Positions 21,018 to 32,423 of a stretch of DNA of 64,000 nucleotides are shown in pieces. A program made the translations under genes and the position numbers. The notes beneath the pieces are model-generated. The model was not told where the DNA came from and did not search any database. It saw nothing but the letters and a program-made list of their open reading frames with translations. The stretch covers positions 186,001 to 250,000 of the forward strand of contig JADKEV010000001.1 of NCBI GenBank assembly GCA_016717855.1, read 5' to 3'. The first letter of the stretch is position 1. Every line of letters begins with the position of its first letter. The DNA comes from Betaproteobacteria bacterium. Lineage in GTDB: Bacteria; Pseudomonadota; Gammaproteobacteria; Burkholderiales; Casimicrobiaceae.

Positions 21018-22574
21018 CTACAGGTTGTCCGACTCCTTCACGCCCGCATCGCGCAGCAGCTTCTTCATTTCCTCGATCCACTGCGGCTGGTGGCGCTTGA
21101 ACGGCGCCAGATTGTCGCCCGGCACCTTTTCCAGGCTCGCCAGCTTTTGCAGGCAATCGCGCGCTTCGTCCGCATGCCCGAGCACCAGGTGGCAGCAGGC
21201 CATTTTCTGGTAGGTGGGCAGCCAGGTCGGGCGGATCTGCGCAGCCTTCACGGTGCAGGCGAGCGCCTCCTCCGGCTCCCTGGCGAAGAAGTGGGCCAGG
21301 GCAAGCTGGTTGTACCAGACGAAGTTCTGCGGATCGTACGGATTCAGCCGGAAGCCGTGGCGCAGCGGCTCGATCGCGCTGGCCGGCTGGCCCGAACACA
21401 GGTACGCCAGGCCCAGGACGAAATAGCCCAGCGCGAAGCTGGGACTGAGTTGGATGGCTCTTTCGGCGGCGCGTATCGCCTGCGCGAAGTCCCCCGCGAA
21501 AATGTAGATGCCGGCCAGCCCGTAGTGCGAATACGGGTTCTGCTCTTCCAGGTGAACCGCCCTGACGGCGGCGGCCATTCCTTCCTTCAGGTCGGCGCCG
21601 ATATCGTCGCTCCAGCCGTAGGCGATCAGGCCGGCGCACGCGCGGGCCAGCCAGAAGTACCCGTCGGGCAGATCCGGGTCGGTCGCGCACGCCTCGCGGA
21701 ACAGCTCCCGGGCGCGCAGGTGGCCCTCGCGGGTGACCTGGTGAAAACAGAACGCGCCGCGGCGCACCAGGTCCCAGCCCGTGATGTTGCGCCCGTCGCG
21801 GCGGAACGGTGAATGATCGCTCTCGGTCTTGAGCAGCGCCGGCTCGATCGCGCCGACCACCTGTTCGGCAATCTGATCCTGCACGGCGAACATGTCGACC
21901 AGGGCGAAGTCGTAACGATCCGCCCAGAGCTGGTTGCCGCTGGCGGCATCGACCAGCTGGGCCGAAATCCGCACCTGCCCGGCCGCATTGCGCACGCTGC
22001 CCTCCAGGACGTATCCCACGCCGAGTTCATGCGCCACCTGCCGGGCATCGACGGCCTTGCCCTTGTAGGCGAAGCTGGAGTTGCGGGCGATGACGAAGAA
22101 CCAGCGATAGCGCGCCAGCGCCGTGATGATGTCTTCGGTGATGCCGTCGGCAAAATACTCCTGCTCCTGGTCGTGGCTGAGGTTGGTGAACGGCAGGACG
22201 GCGATCGATGGCTTGCGCGCGGCGTCGTGCTCCGGGGCTGCCGGCGCGGATTCCTCGGCCACAGTCGTCGCGCCATCGAAGCGGTAACCGATGCGCGCCA
22301 CGGTCGCGATCCACTCGACGCCATCGGGCGGCGGACCGAGTAACTTGCGCAACGCGGCGATCTGGACCGAAAGATTGCTTTCCTCGACGACGGTCTGCGG
22401 CCAGCCCGCCGCCATCAGTTCGGATTTGGTGACGACCTGCCCCTGCGCGGCGACCAGCGCATGAAGAACCAGGAAGGCGCGATTCCCGAGCGCGACCGCG
22501 GCGCCGTCACGGAGCAGGACTCCCCTGCCGGCATCGAGGAGGAAGGGGCCGAAGGCGAAACAACGTCCACGCAT
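21018..22574 (-). CDS. Winged-helix (OmpR/CadC-type) regulator with TolB-like and TPR regions
   Basis: A 518-residue protein. Residues 1-95 form an OmpR-type winged helix (SELMAAGWPQTVVEESNLSVQIAALRKLLG, then ARIGYRF). Residues 120-220 match the TolB-N-like region found with adenylate cyclases and CadC-like proteins (IAVLPFTNLSHDQEQEYFADG). The rest is TPR-like (PYSHYGLAGIYIFAGDFAQAI, ALGYFVLGLAYLCSGQ). There is no phosphoreceiver domain and no obvious membrane helix between the parts, so it is probably a soluble transcription regulator that senses through protein contact. It is divergent from the small ORF at 22698, a candidate target. Confidence 0.85.
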   Translation of the reverse strand: MRGRCFAFGPFLLDAGRGVLLRDGAAVALGNRAFLVLHALVAAQGQVVTKSELMAAGWPQTVVEESNLSVQIAALRKLLGPPPDGVEWIATVARIGYRFDGATTVAEESAPAAPEHDAARKPSIAVLPFTNLSHDQEQEYFADGITEDIITALARYRWFFVIARNSSFAYKGKAVDARQVAHELGVGYVLEGSVRNAAGQVRISAQLVDAASGNQLWADRYDFALVDMFAVQDQIAEQVVGAIEPALLKTESDHSPFRRDGRNITGWDLVRRGAFCFHQVTREGHLRARELFREACATDPDLPDGYFWLARACAGLIAYGWSDDIGADLKEGMAAAVRAVHLEEQNPYSHYGLAGIYIFAGDFAQAIRAAERAIQLSPSFALGYFVLGLAYLCSGQPASAIEPLRHGFRLNPYDPQNFVWYNQLALAHFFAREPEEALACTVKAAQIRPTWLPTYQKMACCHLVLGHADEARDCLQKLASLEKVPGDNLAPFKRHQPQWIEEMKKLLRDAGVKESDNL

Positions 22575-22697
22575 TGGTCGAGTTTACCCGTCCTTTTCGG
22601 AAGATTTCGCAACTTTTTGGCGATTGCCGCATGACTCGATTGCCGGACCGGATCATATTGCAGACGTGGCAACGACGATCACCCAAGGAGTTGGAAA

Positions 22698-22841
22698 ATG
22701 GCAACCTTCGCAGGCTCGAGCGCGCACCTGGCGCATTCCCCCGGCTTCGCGACGCTGCACGAAATGCTGCACGCCGCGCTGGCCCGATGCTGGATGACCC
22801 TGGAGCATCTCTTCGCGCGGACCGCTGCGCCGTACTACTGA
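22698..22841 (+). CDS. Small protein, 47 residues (unrecognised)
   Basis: A short ORF with an excellent ribosome binding site: AAGGAG at 22685-22690, seven bases before the ATG. The product is Ala/His-rich and amphipathic (HEMLHAALARCWMTLEHLF) and ends in Pro-Tyr-Tyr. No family recognised. It stands alone and diverges from the winged-helix/TPR regulator gene across 123 bases, so it could be controlled by that regulator. Confidence 0.5.
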   Translation: MATFAGSSAHLAHSPGFATLHEMLHAALARCWMTLEHLFARTAAPYY

Positions 22842-22925
22842 GTCGCACCACGCGGCGGCAACGGCGGCCGCAAGCCTGGCCATCCGCCGGCAGGCCGATG
22901 CGGATTCCCTCCTGCTACCCCCGGC

Positions 22926-23312
22926 TCAGCACTGTTCCCACGGCAACCCCTCGAACCGCCAGCCCGCTTCGCTGCCGCGATGGTGATCGTCGTCGAGGTG
23001 GCCTTCGAAGCCTTCCAGCACGTTGTACACCTCGCTGAAGCCGGCGCCTTCCAGCGCGCGGCCCGCGTCGACCGAGCGGTTGCCGCTGCGGCAGATGAGC
23101 ACGATGGGCCGGTTGATGCTGGAGATCTTCTTCACCTGCCCGACGAAGTGCGGATTGACCTCCCAGTCCGGCAGTTCATTCCACGCGACGTGATGCGCGC
23201 CCACCGGATGGCCGACGAACAGGAACTCCATTTCGCTGCGGCAGTCGATCATCACCGCGTCGGGATGCTCGATGGTGAACTGGTGCGCTTCCTTGGGTGT
23301 CAGGTGTTTCAT
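22926..23312 (-). CDS. Rhodanese-like domain protein
   Basis: Single rhodanese domain of 128 residues, cytoplasmic. The active-site loop is CRSGNRS with catalytic Cys74; the N-terminal CRSEMEF segment matches the usual CDxRxxxEF position. Likely a sulfurtransferase or persulfide carrier. It lies 40 bases downstream of the methionine synthase gene on the same strand and could be co-transcribed, giving a sulfur/methionine context. Confidence 0.9.
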   Translation of the reverse strand: MKHLTPKEAHQFTIEHPDAVMIDCRSEMEFLFVGHPVGAHHVAWNELPDWEVNPHFVGQVKKISSINRPIVLICRSGNRSVDAGRALEGAGFSEVYNVLEGFEGHLDDDHHRGSEAGWRFEGLPWEQC

Positions 23313-23352
23313 GTCTCGCTCCGTAGATACTGCCGGCGCCGCGCCGCCGCGA

Positions 23353-25938
<2,586 letters not shown>

Positions 25939-26064
25939 GGTCGTCCGGTCGATGAAAGGTCGGGTATTGTCGCATTCGCGGCGCGAACCCGACAAGGCGC
26001 GTCCCGAATATGGTTATCGGTGCCGTGAATAAGGAGGGAAAAAGTCGCGTGCTAAACTCGAATC

Positions 26065-26919
26065 ATGAATGAATCGACGACCCTCGACACCGTGCGCTCG
26101 CCGCTGGTGGCGACCGACAATCCGGTCCCCGTTCCGCCGTTCTGGGGCGTGCGGCGCCTGGAACAAGTGCCGCTCAAGGCCGTGCTGCCGTACATCAACC
26201 GCAACACGCTGTACAAATTCCAGTGGGGGTTCAAGCCGCAGGGCCGCAACGTCGACGAGTATCGCGAGTACGCCAGGCGCGAACTCGATCCCATCCTGAA
26301 CCGGCTGGTGCAGGAGAGCGACGCGAAGAAGGTCCTGCGGCCCACCGCTCTCTACGGGTACTTTTCGGCGCAGTCCGCCGGCAACTCCCTGCTCGTTTAC
26401 CGCGCCCCTGATTCGGACGAGATCGCCGCGCGCTTCGACCTGCCGCGGCAGACGACGGAACGGCGCCTGTGCGTGGCGGACTTTTTCCGTTCCGTCGAGT
26501 CGGGCGAGCGCGATGTGCTCGCGCTGATGCTGGTGACCATCGGCCAGCATGCGGCCGACTACGCGCGCGAACTATTCGCCGCCGACGAGTACCAGAACTA
26601 TCTCTACTGGCACGGCCTGAACGCCGAAGGCGCCGAGGGGCTGGCCGAGTTCGTGCACAAGCGCATCCGCGTCGAACTCGGCTTCGGCAGCGAGGACGCG
26701 CGCGCGATCGACGAACTGATCAAGCAGAACTACCGCGGCAGCCGCTATTCGTTCGGGTATCCGGCGGTGCCGCACCTGGGCGACCAGCGGATGATCCTGG
26801 AGTTGCTGGGCGCCGAGAGCATCGGCGTGGTGATGGGCGACGAAGATCAGTTATGGCCGGAGGATTCGACCAGCGCGCTGATCTGCCACCATCCGTACGC
26901 GAAGTATTTCGCGGTCTGA
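26065..26919 (+). CDS. Stand-alone MetH reactivation (AdoMet-binding) domain
   Basis: A 284-residue protein equivalent to the C-terminal activation domain of MetH, which reductively methylates inactive cob(II)alamin using S-adenosylmethionine and an electron donor. Seen: RNTLYKFQWGF near residue 45, the helical WHGLNAEGAEGLAEFVHKRIRVELGF, and the AdoMet-binding stretch GSRYSFGYPAVPHLGDQ with the closing SALICHHPYAKYF. In this family the Pro-Ala pair is usually followed by Cys; here it is Val. Divergent from the core metH, 126 bases apart. Split activation domains are known in a few bacteria such as Thermotoga. It is cytoplasmic and must dock onto the core enzyme in trans. Confidence 0.88.
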   Translation: MNESTTLDTVRSPLVATDNPVPVPPFWGVRRLEQVPLKAVLPYINRNTLYKFQWGFKPQGRNVDEYREYARRELDPILNRLVQESDAKKVLRPTALYGYFSAQSAGNSLLVYRAPDSDEIAARFDLPRQTTERRLCVADFFRSVESGERDVLALMLVTIGQHAADYARELFAADEYQNYLYWHGLNAEGAEGLAEFVHKRIRVELGFGSEDARAIDELIKQNYRGSRYSFGYPAVPHLGDQRMILELLGAESIGVVMGDEDQLWPEDSTSALICHHPYAKYFAV

Positions 26920-26953
26920 CTTCTCGCACCCGGCCGCACTCCGAAGCAGCGCA

Positions 26954-27763
26954 CTAGATGCGCCGGAAAGGCGTCGCGCACATCCCGGCGACGCTTTGAA
27001 AATCGTCGGACTCCAGACCGGCCACGCCGACCGTGGCGCTCGCCGCGGGCGGCTGCCGATACGTTCCGAACAACCGGTCCCAGACCGAGAGCATCTGGCC
27101 GAAGTTCGAGTCCTGCTCCGCCCGCAGGCGCGAATGGTGGACCCGGTGCACCTCGGGCGTCGCCAGCACGGGACGCGCCGCGCGCTCCATCCAGCGTGGA
27201 AAGCTCACGTTGGCGTGCTGCGCCAGGATCAGCGGATTGACGGCGATCGTGCGGACCAGTTCGACCCACAGCGGAATGCCCGCCAGCAGCATCGTGCCCA
27301 CCAGCAACGCAATGCCGAGCGAGGATTCCAGCGCATGGAAGCGCGCGCCGGTCGTCACGTCGAGATGCGTGTCGCTGTGATGGACGCGATGCAGCCGCCA
27401 CAGCCAGGGGACGGCGTGGCACGCCCGGTGCCACCAGTACTGGAACAGGTCGATCGCGAGCACGCCAATGACCAGCAGCGCCGGCCATTCCAGCTCGAAG
27501 CGCGAGAGCCAGCCCGGCGCGGGGGCGCCGATGCGGGTCACGGTGCCCAGCAGCCAGGCGCCGACGACGAGGTCGGCGATCAGCACGACCAGGAGCAGCA
27601 TGCCGAGATTGCGCAGCACATGCCGGCGCCGTTCCGGCGCGCTGCCGAACGCGACGCGCGGCGCGCCGCCCTCCCAGAGCAGGAAAAAAACCAGACCGCC
27701 GATCAGGGTGCCGACATACGCGCCGCGCAGCAACGAGAGCGTATCGTCGGTGAGCGCTGCCAT
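26954..27763 (-). CDS. Sterol desaturase / fatty acid hydroxylase family membrane protein
   Basis: Integral membrane di-iron hydroxylase of 269 residues with several hydrophobic segments and the His clusters WWHRACH, HRVHHSD and the later HRVHHSRL that bind the two irons. The substrate is unknown; bacterial members act on lipids or sterol-like compounds. It converges with the reactivation-domain gene and is followed upstream by the small CTERM-like gene on the same strand. Confidence 0.9.
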   Translation of the reverse strand: MAALTDDTLSLLRGAYVGTLIGGLVFFLLWEGGAPRVAFGSAPERRRHVLRNLGMLLLVVLIADLVVGAWLLGTVTRIGAPAPGWLSRFELEWPALLVIGVLAIDLFQYWWHRACHAVPWLWRLHRVHHSDTHLDVTTGARFHALESSLGIALLVGTMLLAGIPLWVELVRTIAVNPLILAQHANVSFPRWMERAARPVLATPEVHRVHHSRLRAEQDSNFGQMLSVWDRLFGTYRQPPAASATVGVAGLESDDFQSVAGMCATPFRRI

Positions 27764-27808
27764 CGGGAAACCGGCGGAAAGCCCTGCGCCGCGCCGGGGC
27801 GGCCGGCG

Positions 27809-27991
27809 CTACTTCTTGCGGCGGGCGATCAGGCCGCCGACCAGGCCGAGCGCCACGACGAGCAGGCCGAGGCCAACTTCGCTCAGCGTGGGCGCCGACA
27901 CCGGCGCCAGGAATGCCCCGTTGGCGCCGGCAATGGCATTGGTCGCGATGATGGCGCCTATCGGCAACAGTGCAAGAGTCATTCTGGTCAT
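27809..27991 (-). CDS. Very small IPTL-CTERM-like sorted protein
   Basis: Sixty residues: a hydrophobic signal-like N-terminus (MTRMTLALLPIGAIIATNAIA), about 12 residues of mature sequence, then APTLSEVGLGLLVV...RRKK. The last part copies the architecture of the IPTL-CTERM protein-sorting tail (PTLSE, hydrophobic helix, basic end), with Ala for Ile and Val for Trp. Almost no mature domain is left between signal and tail, which is odd for a sorted protein. The start at 27991 has GGGAGACGA upstream. Confidence 0.6.
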   Translation of the reverse strand: MTRMTLALLPIGAIIATNAIAGANGAFLAPVSAPTLSEVGLGLLVVALGLVGGLIARRKK

Positions 27992-28344
27992 GATTCGTCT
28001 CCCGGACATAGTTTGCGGCGGATCCGGCGCCTGGCCTGCGAGCGCAATCCGGACGGGCGATTCTGCGGTGCGGCGCCGGCCGTTGTCAATGGAAATCCCC
28101 GGTTCGGATCGCGGCACGCCCGCCGCGGGCGCGCGATTCCCTGCAGCCGGATCATCCCGAGTCCGACAGGCTGCTAGACTACGGCGACTGATGCCCGGTG
28201 ATTTCCCATGCGATTGATGATTGCGCGCGACGGCGCGAACGCGACAGCCTGCCCGCCCGCGCGCGCGCGCCGCCCCGCCTCCTATGCGATATGCGCCGCG
28301 GCCGCCGGCGCCACGCCCGTCCCACCGGCACACCGGAACTGACC
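27992..28344. other. Non-coding divergent region before mpl
   Basis: 353 bases without a convincing gene. It should hold the promoters of the IPTL-CTERM-like gene (-) and of mpl (+). An extended -10-like sequence TGCTAGACT lies at 28172-28180, with no good -35 element. In-frame reading upstream of the mpl ATG is open to 28198 but looks like shadow sequence. Confidence 0.4.
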
Positions 28345-29712
28345 ATGCACCTGCACATCCTGGGCATCTGCGGGACCTTCATGGGCGGCGTCGCCGCGCT
28401 GGCCAAGGCCGCCGGCCACACCGTCACCGGCTGCGACGCGAACGTCTACCCGCCGATGAGCACGCAGCTCGAAGCGCTGGGCATCGCGCTCACCGAAGGC
28501 TACGACCCCGCGCAATTGCGCGCAGGCCCGGCGGACATCTACGTGATCGGCAACGTGATCACGCGCGGCAATCCGTTGATGGAAGAGATCATGAATCGCG
28601 GCCTGCCGTACGTGTCGGGGCCGGACTGGCTGGCGCGCAACCTGCTGGCCGGCAAGTGGGTGCTGGCGGTCGCCGGCACCCATGGCAAGACCACGACGTC
28701 GGCGATGCTCGCCTGGATACTGGAATGCGCGGGCCTCGAACCCGGATTCCTGATCGGCGGCGTGCCGGTGGACTTCGGCGTCTCGGCCCGCCGGAGCGAG
28801 TCGAACTTCTTCGTCATCGAAGGCGACGAGTACGACACCGCGTTCTTCGACAAGCGCTCCAAGTTCGTCCACTACCGTCCACGCACGGCGGTGCTGAACA
28901 ACCTCGAGTACGATCACGCGGACATCTTTCCCGACCTGGCCGCGATCGAGACCCAGTTCCACCATCTGGTGCGGACCGTGCCGGGCCAGGGCCTGCTGGT
29001 CGTCAACGGCGCCGAGGCGAGCCTCGCCCGCGTCCTCGAACGCGGCGCGTGGACGCCGGTGGAGTACTTCAACACCGCGGGCGGCTGGGCGATCGACGAG
29101 AAGAACGCCATCACGCTGGCCGGCAAGGCGCAGGGCGTCCTCGCCTGGTCGCAGCTCGGGCGGCACAACCAGCTGAACGCGCTGGCCGCCATCGCCGCGG
29201 CGCGCCATGCGGGCGTGCCGCCCGCGGTGAGCCTGCGGGCGCTGGCCGGATTCCAGGGCGTCAAGCGGCGGATGGAAGTGCGCGGGACGGCGGCTGGCGT
29301 GACCGTCTACGACGACTTCGCGCATCACCCGACGGCGATCGCCACCACGGTTGGCGGCTTGCGCGCCGCGCTCGCAACGGCGCCGGGCGCGCGCATCCTG
29401 GCCGTGCTCGAGCCGCGCTCGAACACGATGAAACTGGGATTGATGAAGGCGCAGCTGCCGGCGGCGCTGGCCGAGGCCGACTTCGTCTTCTGCTATGGCA
29501 ACAAGCTCGGCTGGAATCCGGCCGATGCGCTTCTCCCGCTCGGGGAACGCGCCCGCGCGTTCGACGACCTCGCGCAGCTGGTGGCCGCGGTGGCCGCGCG
29601 CGCGCGGCCCGGCGACCATGTGCTGGTGATGAGCAACGGCGGCTTCGGCGGCGTCCATGCGCGGCTGCTCGACGCGCTGGCGGCCGGTCGCTCCGCTCCG
29701 GCCGCGGCGTGA
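28345..29712 (+). CDS. mpl: UDP-N-acetylmuramate:L-alanyl-gamma-D-glutamyl-meso-DAP ligase
   Basis: Murein recycling enzyme: ligates the reclaimed tripeptide to UDP-MurNAc in the cytoplasm. 455 residues, a normal Mpl length. Seen: N-terminal LGICGTFMGGVAALA (Mpl-specific variant of the MurC entry), ATP loop GTHGKTTTSAM, VIEGDEYDTAFFDKRSKF, LNNLEYDHADIF, and YDDFAHHPTAI in the C-terminal domain. The ATG at 28345 is chosen because homology begins there. Followed at 27 bases by the esterase gene. Confidence 0.95.
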   Translation: MHLHILGICGTFMGGVAALAKAAGHTVTGCDANVYPPMSTQLEALGIALTEGYDPAQLRAGPADIYVIGNVITRGNPLMEEIMNRGLPYVSGPDWLARNLLAGKWVLAVAGTHGKTTTSAMLAWILECAGLEPGFLIGGVPVDFGVSARRSESNFFVIEGDEYDTAFFDKRSKFVHYRPRTAVLNNLEYDHADIFPDLAAIETQFHHLVRTVPGQGLLVVNGAEASLARVLERGAWTPVEYFNTAGGWAIDEKNAITLAGKAQGVLAWSQLGRHNQLNALAAIAAARHAGVPPAVSLRALAGFQGVKRRMEVRGTAAGVTVYDDFAHHPTAIATTVGGLRAALATAPGARILAVLEPRSNTMKLGLMKAQLPAALAEADFVFCYGNKLGWNPADALLPLGERARAFDDLAQLVAAVAARARPGDHVLVMSNGGFGGVHARLLDALAAGRSAPAAA

Positions 29713-29738
29713 TCCGGCACCCGCGGCCGCCCGACGCG

Positions 29739-30353
29739 ATGACCCGCCCGAAGCTGATCTACCTGCACGGCTTCAACAGCTCGCCGCAGTCGGAAAAGGC
29801 GCAGCAACTGATGGCCCGGGTCGCGGCCCTCCCTGCCGCGATCCGCCCCGCGCTGCACGTCCCCGAATTGCCGCACCGGCCGGCGCGGGCAATGGAACTG
29901 GTCACGCGCCTGATCGACGACATCGATGCCGCGGGCCTGACGCTGATCGGCAGTTCGCTGGGCGGCTATTACGCGAACTGGCTGGCCGAACGCTACGTGG
30001 CGGCCGGCGTCCGCGCCGTCGTCATCAATCCGACGACCGGGCCCGCGGAGGATCTGCGGCCGTACTTCGGCACCCAGACGAACCTCTACACCGGCGCGAC
30101 CTACGAACTGACCGAGCAGCACCTGGCCGAATTCCTCGCCCTCAAGGTCGGCCGGTTGACGCACCCCGAACGCTACTACCTGCTGGCCCAGACCGGCGAT
30201 GAACTGTTGGACTACCGGCTGGCCGTCGTCCACTACGCCGGCGCGTACCAGTTTCTGCAGGGTGGCGGCGATCATGGGTTCCAGGACTTCGAACGGCACA
30301 TCGATTCGATACTGCGATTTGCCGGTGTGGCGGTTGAAGTGTCGCCACGGTGA
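29739..30353 (+). CDS. YqiA-like alpha/beta-hydrolase (esterase)
   Basis: A 204-residue esterase of the YqiA/UPF0227 type. N-terminal YLHGFNSSPQSEKA forms the oxyanion region, the nucleophile elbow is GSSLGGYYA, and the final His is in GGGDHGFQDF. Substrate unknown; the E. coli relative hydrolyses short acyl esters and thioesters. It follows mpl closely and may be in the same transcript. Confidence 0.88.
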   Translation: MTRPKLIYLHGFNSSPQSEKAQQLMARVAALPAAIRPALHVPELPHRPARAMELVTRLIDDIDAAGLTLIGSSLGGYYANWLAERYVAAGVRAVVINPTTGPAEDLRPYFGTQTNLYTGATYELTEQHLAEFLALKVGRLTHPERYYLLAQTGDELLDYRLAVVHYAGAYQFLQGGGDHGFQDFERHIDSILRFAGVAVEVSPR

Positions 30354-30595
30354 CGCGCTCGGTTGCACAAGGGCAACGCCAGCAAGCCCGCGCCGCACCG
30401 GCGTCCGGCAGTACGACCGCGCCGTTCGAAAACTCCGGACGCCGCGCCGATTCGATACTACAATTTGCGGCATGCCGCTCGCGCGGACTCCGGCACGGGT
30501 CGTCTCCCGCGCCCAGCCGCGATGCCCGGCAGCGGAAGATGGATTCCAACGAGCATTGCCACCCCTTCCGGCCACCTCCTCGACAGGACCAGACC

Positions 30596-30892
30596 ATGAC
30601 CGCCTATGTGATCGCCGACGTGACCGTGACCAACCCCGAGGGCTATGCCGCGTATCGCCCGCTGGCCGCGGCCAGCATCGCGCAGCATGGCGGCAAGTTC
30701 ATCGCCCGCGGCGGGGCGGTCGAATCGCTGGAGGGCGGTTGGGCGCCCTCGCGCATCGTGATCATCGAGTTCCCGTCGATGGCCGCCGCCCGGGCGTGGT
30801 ACGACTCGCCCGATTACCAGGCCGCGCTCAAGGTCCGCCTCGCCAACTCCACGGGCCGCGTCATCATGACCGAAGGCGCGGCCCCGGCCTGA
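30596..30892 (+). CDS. DUF1330 family protein
   Basis: A 98-residue protein of the DUF1330 (dimeric ferredoxin-like fold) family. It starts MTAYVIADVTVTNPEGYAAY and contains GGKFIARGG and FPSMAAARAWYDSPDYQAA, the typical family blocks. Enzymatic role unknown. The nucleotidase gene begins six bases after its stop, so both are probably one transcript. Confidence 0.9.
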   Translation: MTAYVIADVTVTNPEGYAAYRPLAAASIAQHGGKFIARGGAVESLEGGWAPSRIVIIEFPSMAAARAWYDSPDYQAALKVRLANSTGRVIMTEGAAPA

Positions 30893-30897
30893 GTCCG

Positions 30898-31800
30898 ATG
30901 GCCCGGCCCGACCTGACCGACAAGCTGGTGGTGGCGATCTCCTCGCGGGCGGTGTTCGACTTCGAGGAAGAAAACGCCCTGTTCGAGTCGACCGACGACC
31001 AGGCCTACATGCAGCTCCAGTTACAGCGGCTCGAACAACCGGCGAAGGCCGGCGTCGCGTTCCGGCTGGTGCGCAAGCTGCTCAAGTTCAACGACGAGGC
31101 CATCAAGCGCGTCGAGGTCGTGATCCTGTCGCGCAACGATCCGGTGTCGGGCCTGCGCGTGTTCCGGTCGGTGAAGGGCGCCGAACTGGGCATCGAGCGC
31201 GGCGTGTTCACCCGCGGCCGCGCGCCGTTTTCCTACCTGCATCCGCTGAAGGCGAACCTGTTTCTCTCGGCCAACATCGAGGACGTGAAGGCGGCGCTCA
31301 ACGTGGGCTTCCCGGCCGCGCTGGTCTACACCCAGTCGCGCAACGAAGACTCGCATCCCGACGAAGTGCGGATCGCCTTCGACGGCGACGCGGTTCTCTT
31401 CGCCGACGAAGCCGAGCAGGTCTTCCAGGCGCAGGGGCTGGACGCGTTCCAGAACCACGAAGTAAAGAACGCGCGGCGGCCGCTGCCGCCGGGCCCCTTC
31501 AAGCCGCTGCTCGAAGCGCTGCACCGGTTGCAGCAGGTCTCGGCGAACGCCACGCCGGTGCGCCTGCGCACCGCGCTGGTCACCGCGCGCTCGGCGCCCG
31601 CGCACGAGCGCGCGATCCGCACGCTGATGGACTGGAACATCGCCATCGACGAGGCGATGTTCCTGGGCGGCCTCGAGAAGGGGCCGTTCCTGCGCGAGTT
31701 CGAGCCCGATTTCTACTTCGACGACCAGACCCGGCACGTCGAGTCGGCGTCCCGCCACGTGCCCTCGGGGCACGTGCCGCACGGAATCGCGAACCCGTAG
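30898..31800 (+). CDS. 5'-nucleotidase, cytosolic type I (cN-I) family
   Basis: Predicted to dephosphorylate nucleoside 5'-monophosphates. The 300-residue product has the cN-I family blocks: VVAISSRAVFDFEEENALF, VEVVILSRNDPVSGLRVFRS, FTRGRAPFSYLHPLKANLFLS, RIAFDGDAVLFADEAE and MFLGGLEKGPFLREFEPDFYFDD near the end. Residues DGDAVLF correspond to the HAD-like metal-binding core. Cytoplasmic. Overall length matches bacterial members. Confidence 0.92.
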   Translation: MARPDLTDKLVVAISSRAVFDFEEENALFESTDDQAYMQLQLQRLEQPAKAGVAFRLVRKLLKFNDEAIKRVEVVILSRNDPVSGLRVFRSVKGAELGIERGVFTRGRAPFSYLHPLKANLFLSANIEDVKAALNVGFPAALVYTQSRNEDSHPDEVRIAFDGDAVLFADEAEQVFQAQGLDAFQNHEVKNARRPLPPGPFKPLLEALHRLQQVSANATPVRLRTALVTARSAPAHERAIRTLMDWNIAIDEAMFLGGLEKGPFLREFEPDFYFDDQTRHVESASRHVPSGHVPHGIANP

Positions 31801-31907
31801 GAGGCGGCGGGCAGGTCGACAAGAGGGGAAAAAGACCCGGCGCAGCTGGAGGGCATACGCCGGGGAGGAGGAAACCTCTTGCTTGCGCCCGCAATCGCGG
31901 ACCCGCC

Positions 31908-32423
31908 TCATTGGCTGCTGGCGAACCCCACGCGAGTCTTGTACGCCGCCGCCTTGCGTGCCCAATGGATGGCCAGCTGCATGTCGGCGGGAAACCCGTT
32001 GCCGTACAAGCGCGAACCCTGGCGGTACATCATGGTCAGCATCTCGGCGCTGCGCACGTCGCCTTGCTCTGCGGCGACGCGAAAGAGTTCGGCGGCACGG
32101 ACGTAGTGACCCGCTTCGTATTCGGCCAGCCCTTGCACCCGGCTCGGATGCGGCTGAGCTTCCGACCCGACGACCGCCAGCCCGGCGCCGTCGGGCTGGT
32201 TGCATTGATTGCCGGTGGCGTCCATGCCGCCGTCAGGCCCGCCGGAGCAGACCTGGGCGTGCGCGCCGATATTGATCAGCAGCGACACTGCGCACGCGGC
32301 GCCAAGCAGCGCCAGCGCGCTGCGCTGCGGGTGCGGCCCGTCCGCGCCCGCGCTGCCGTGGCCGGTCGCGTCGCGCTCGCGCGAGGCCTGCTGTCTGAAA
32401 CCAGATGCCTGCAATGTCTTCAT
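31908..32423 (-). CDS. Secreted Sel1-like repeat protein
   Basis: A 171-residue protein with a long basic N-region and a hydrophobic signal (ALALLGAACAVSLLINIGAHAQ), so exported. The mature part has a Cys pair (CSGG and NQC) and one or two Sel1-like helical units (GLAEYEAGHYVRAAELFRVAAEQGDVRSAEML, DMQLAIHWARKAA). The start at 32423 is supported by GAGGAGA eight bases upstream. Divergent from the dockerin-like gene. Function unknown; Sel1 units usually mediate protein contacts. Confidence 0.65.
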   Translation of the reverse strand: MKTLQASGFRQQASRERDATGHGSAGADGPHPQRSALALLGAACAVSLLINIGAHAQVCSGGPDGGMDATGNQCNQPDGAGLAVVGSEAQPHPSRVQGLAEYEAGHYVRAAELFRVAAEQGDVRSAEMLTMMYRQGSRLYGNGFPADMQLAIHWARKAAAYKTRVGFASSQ

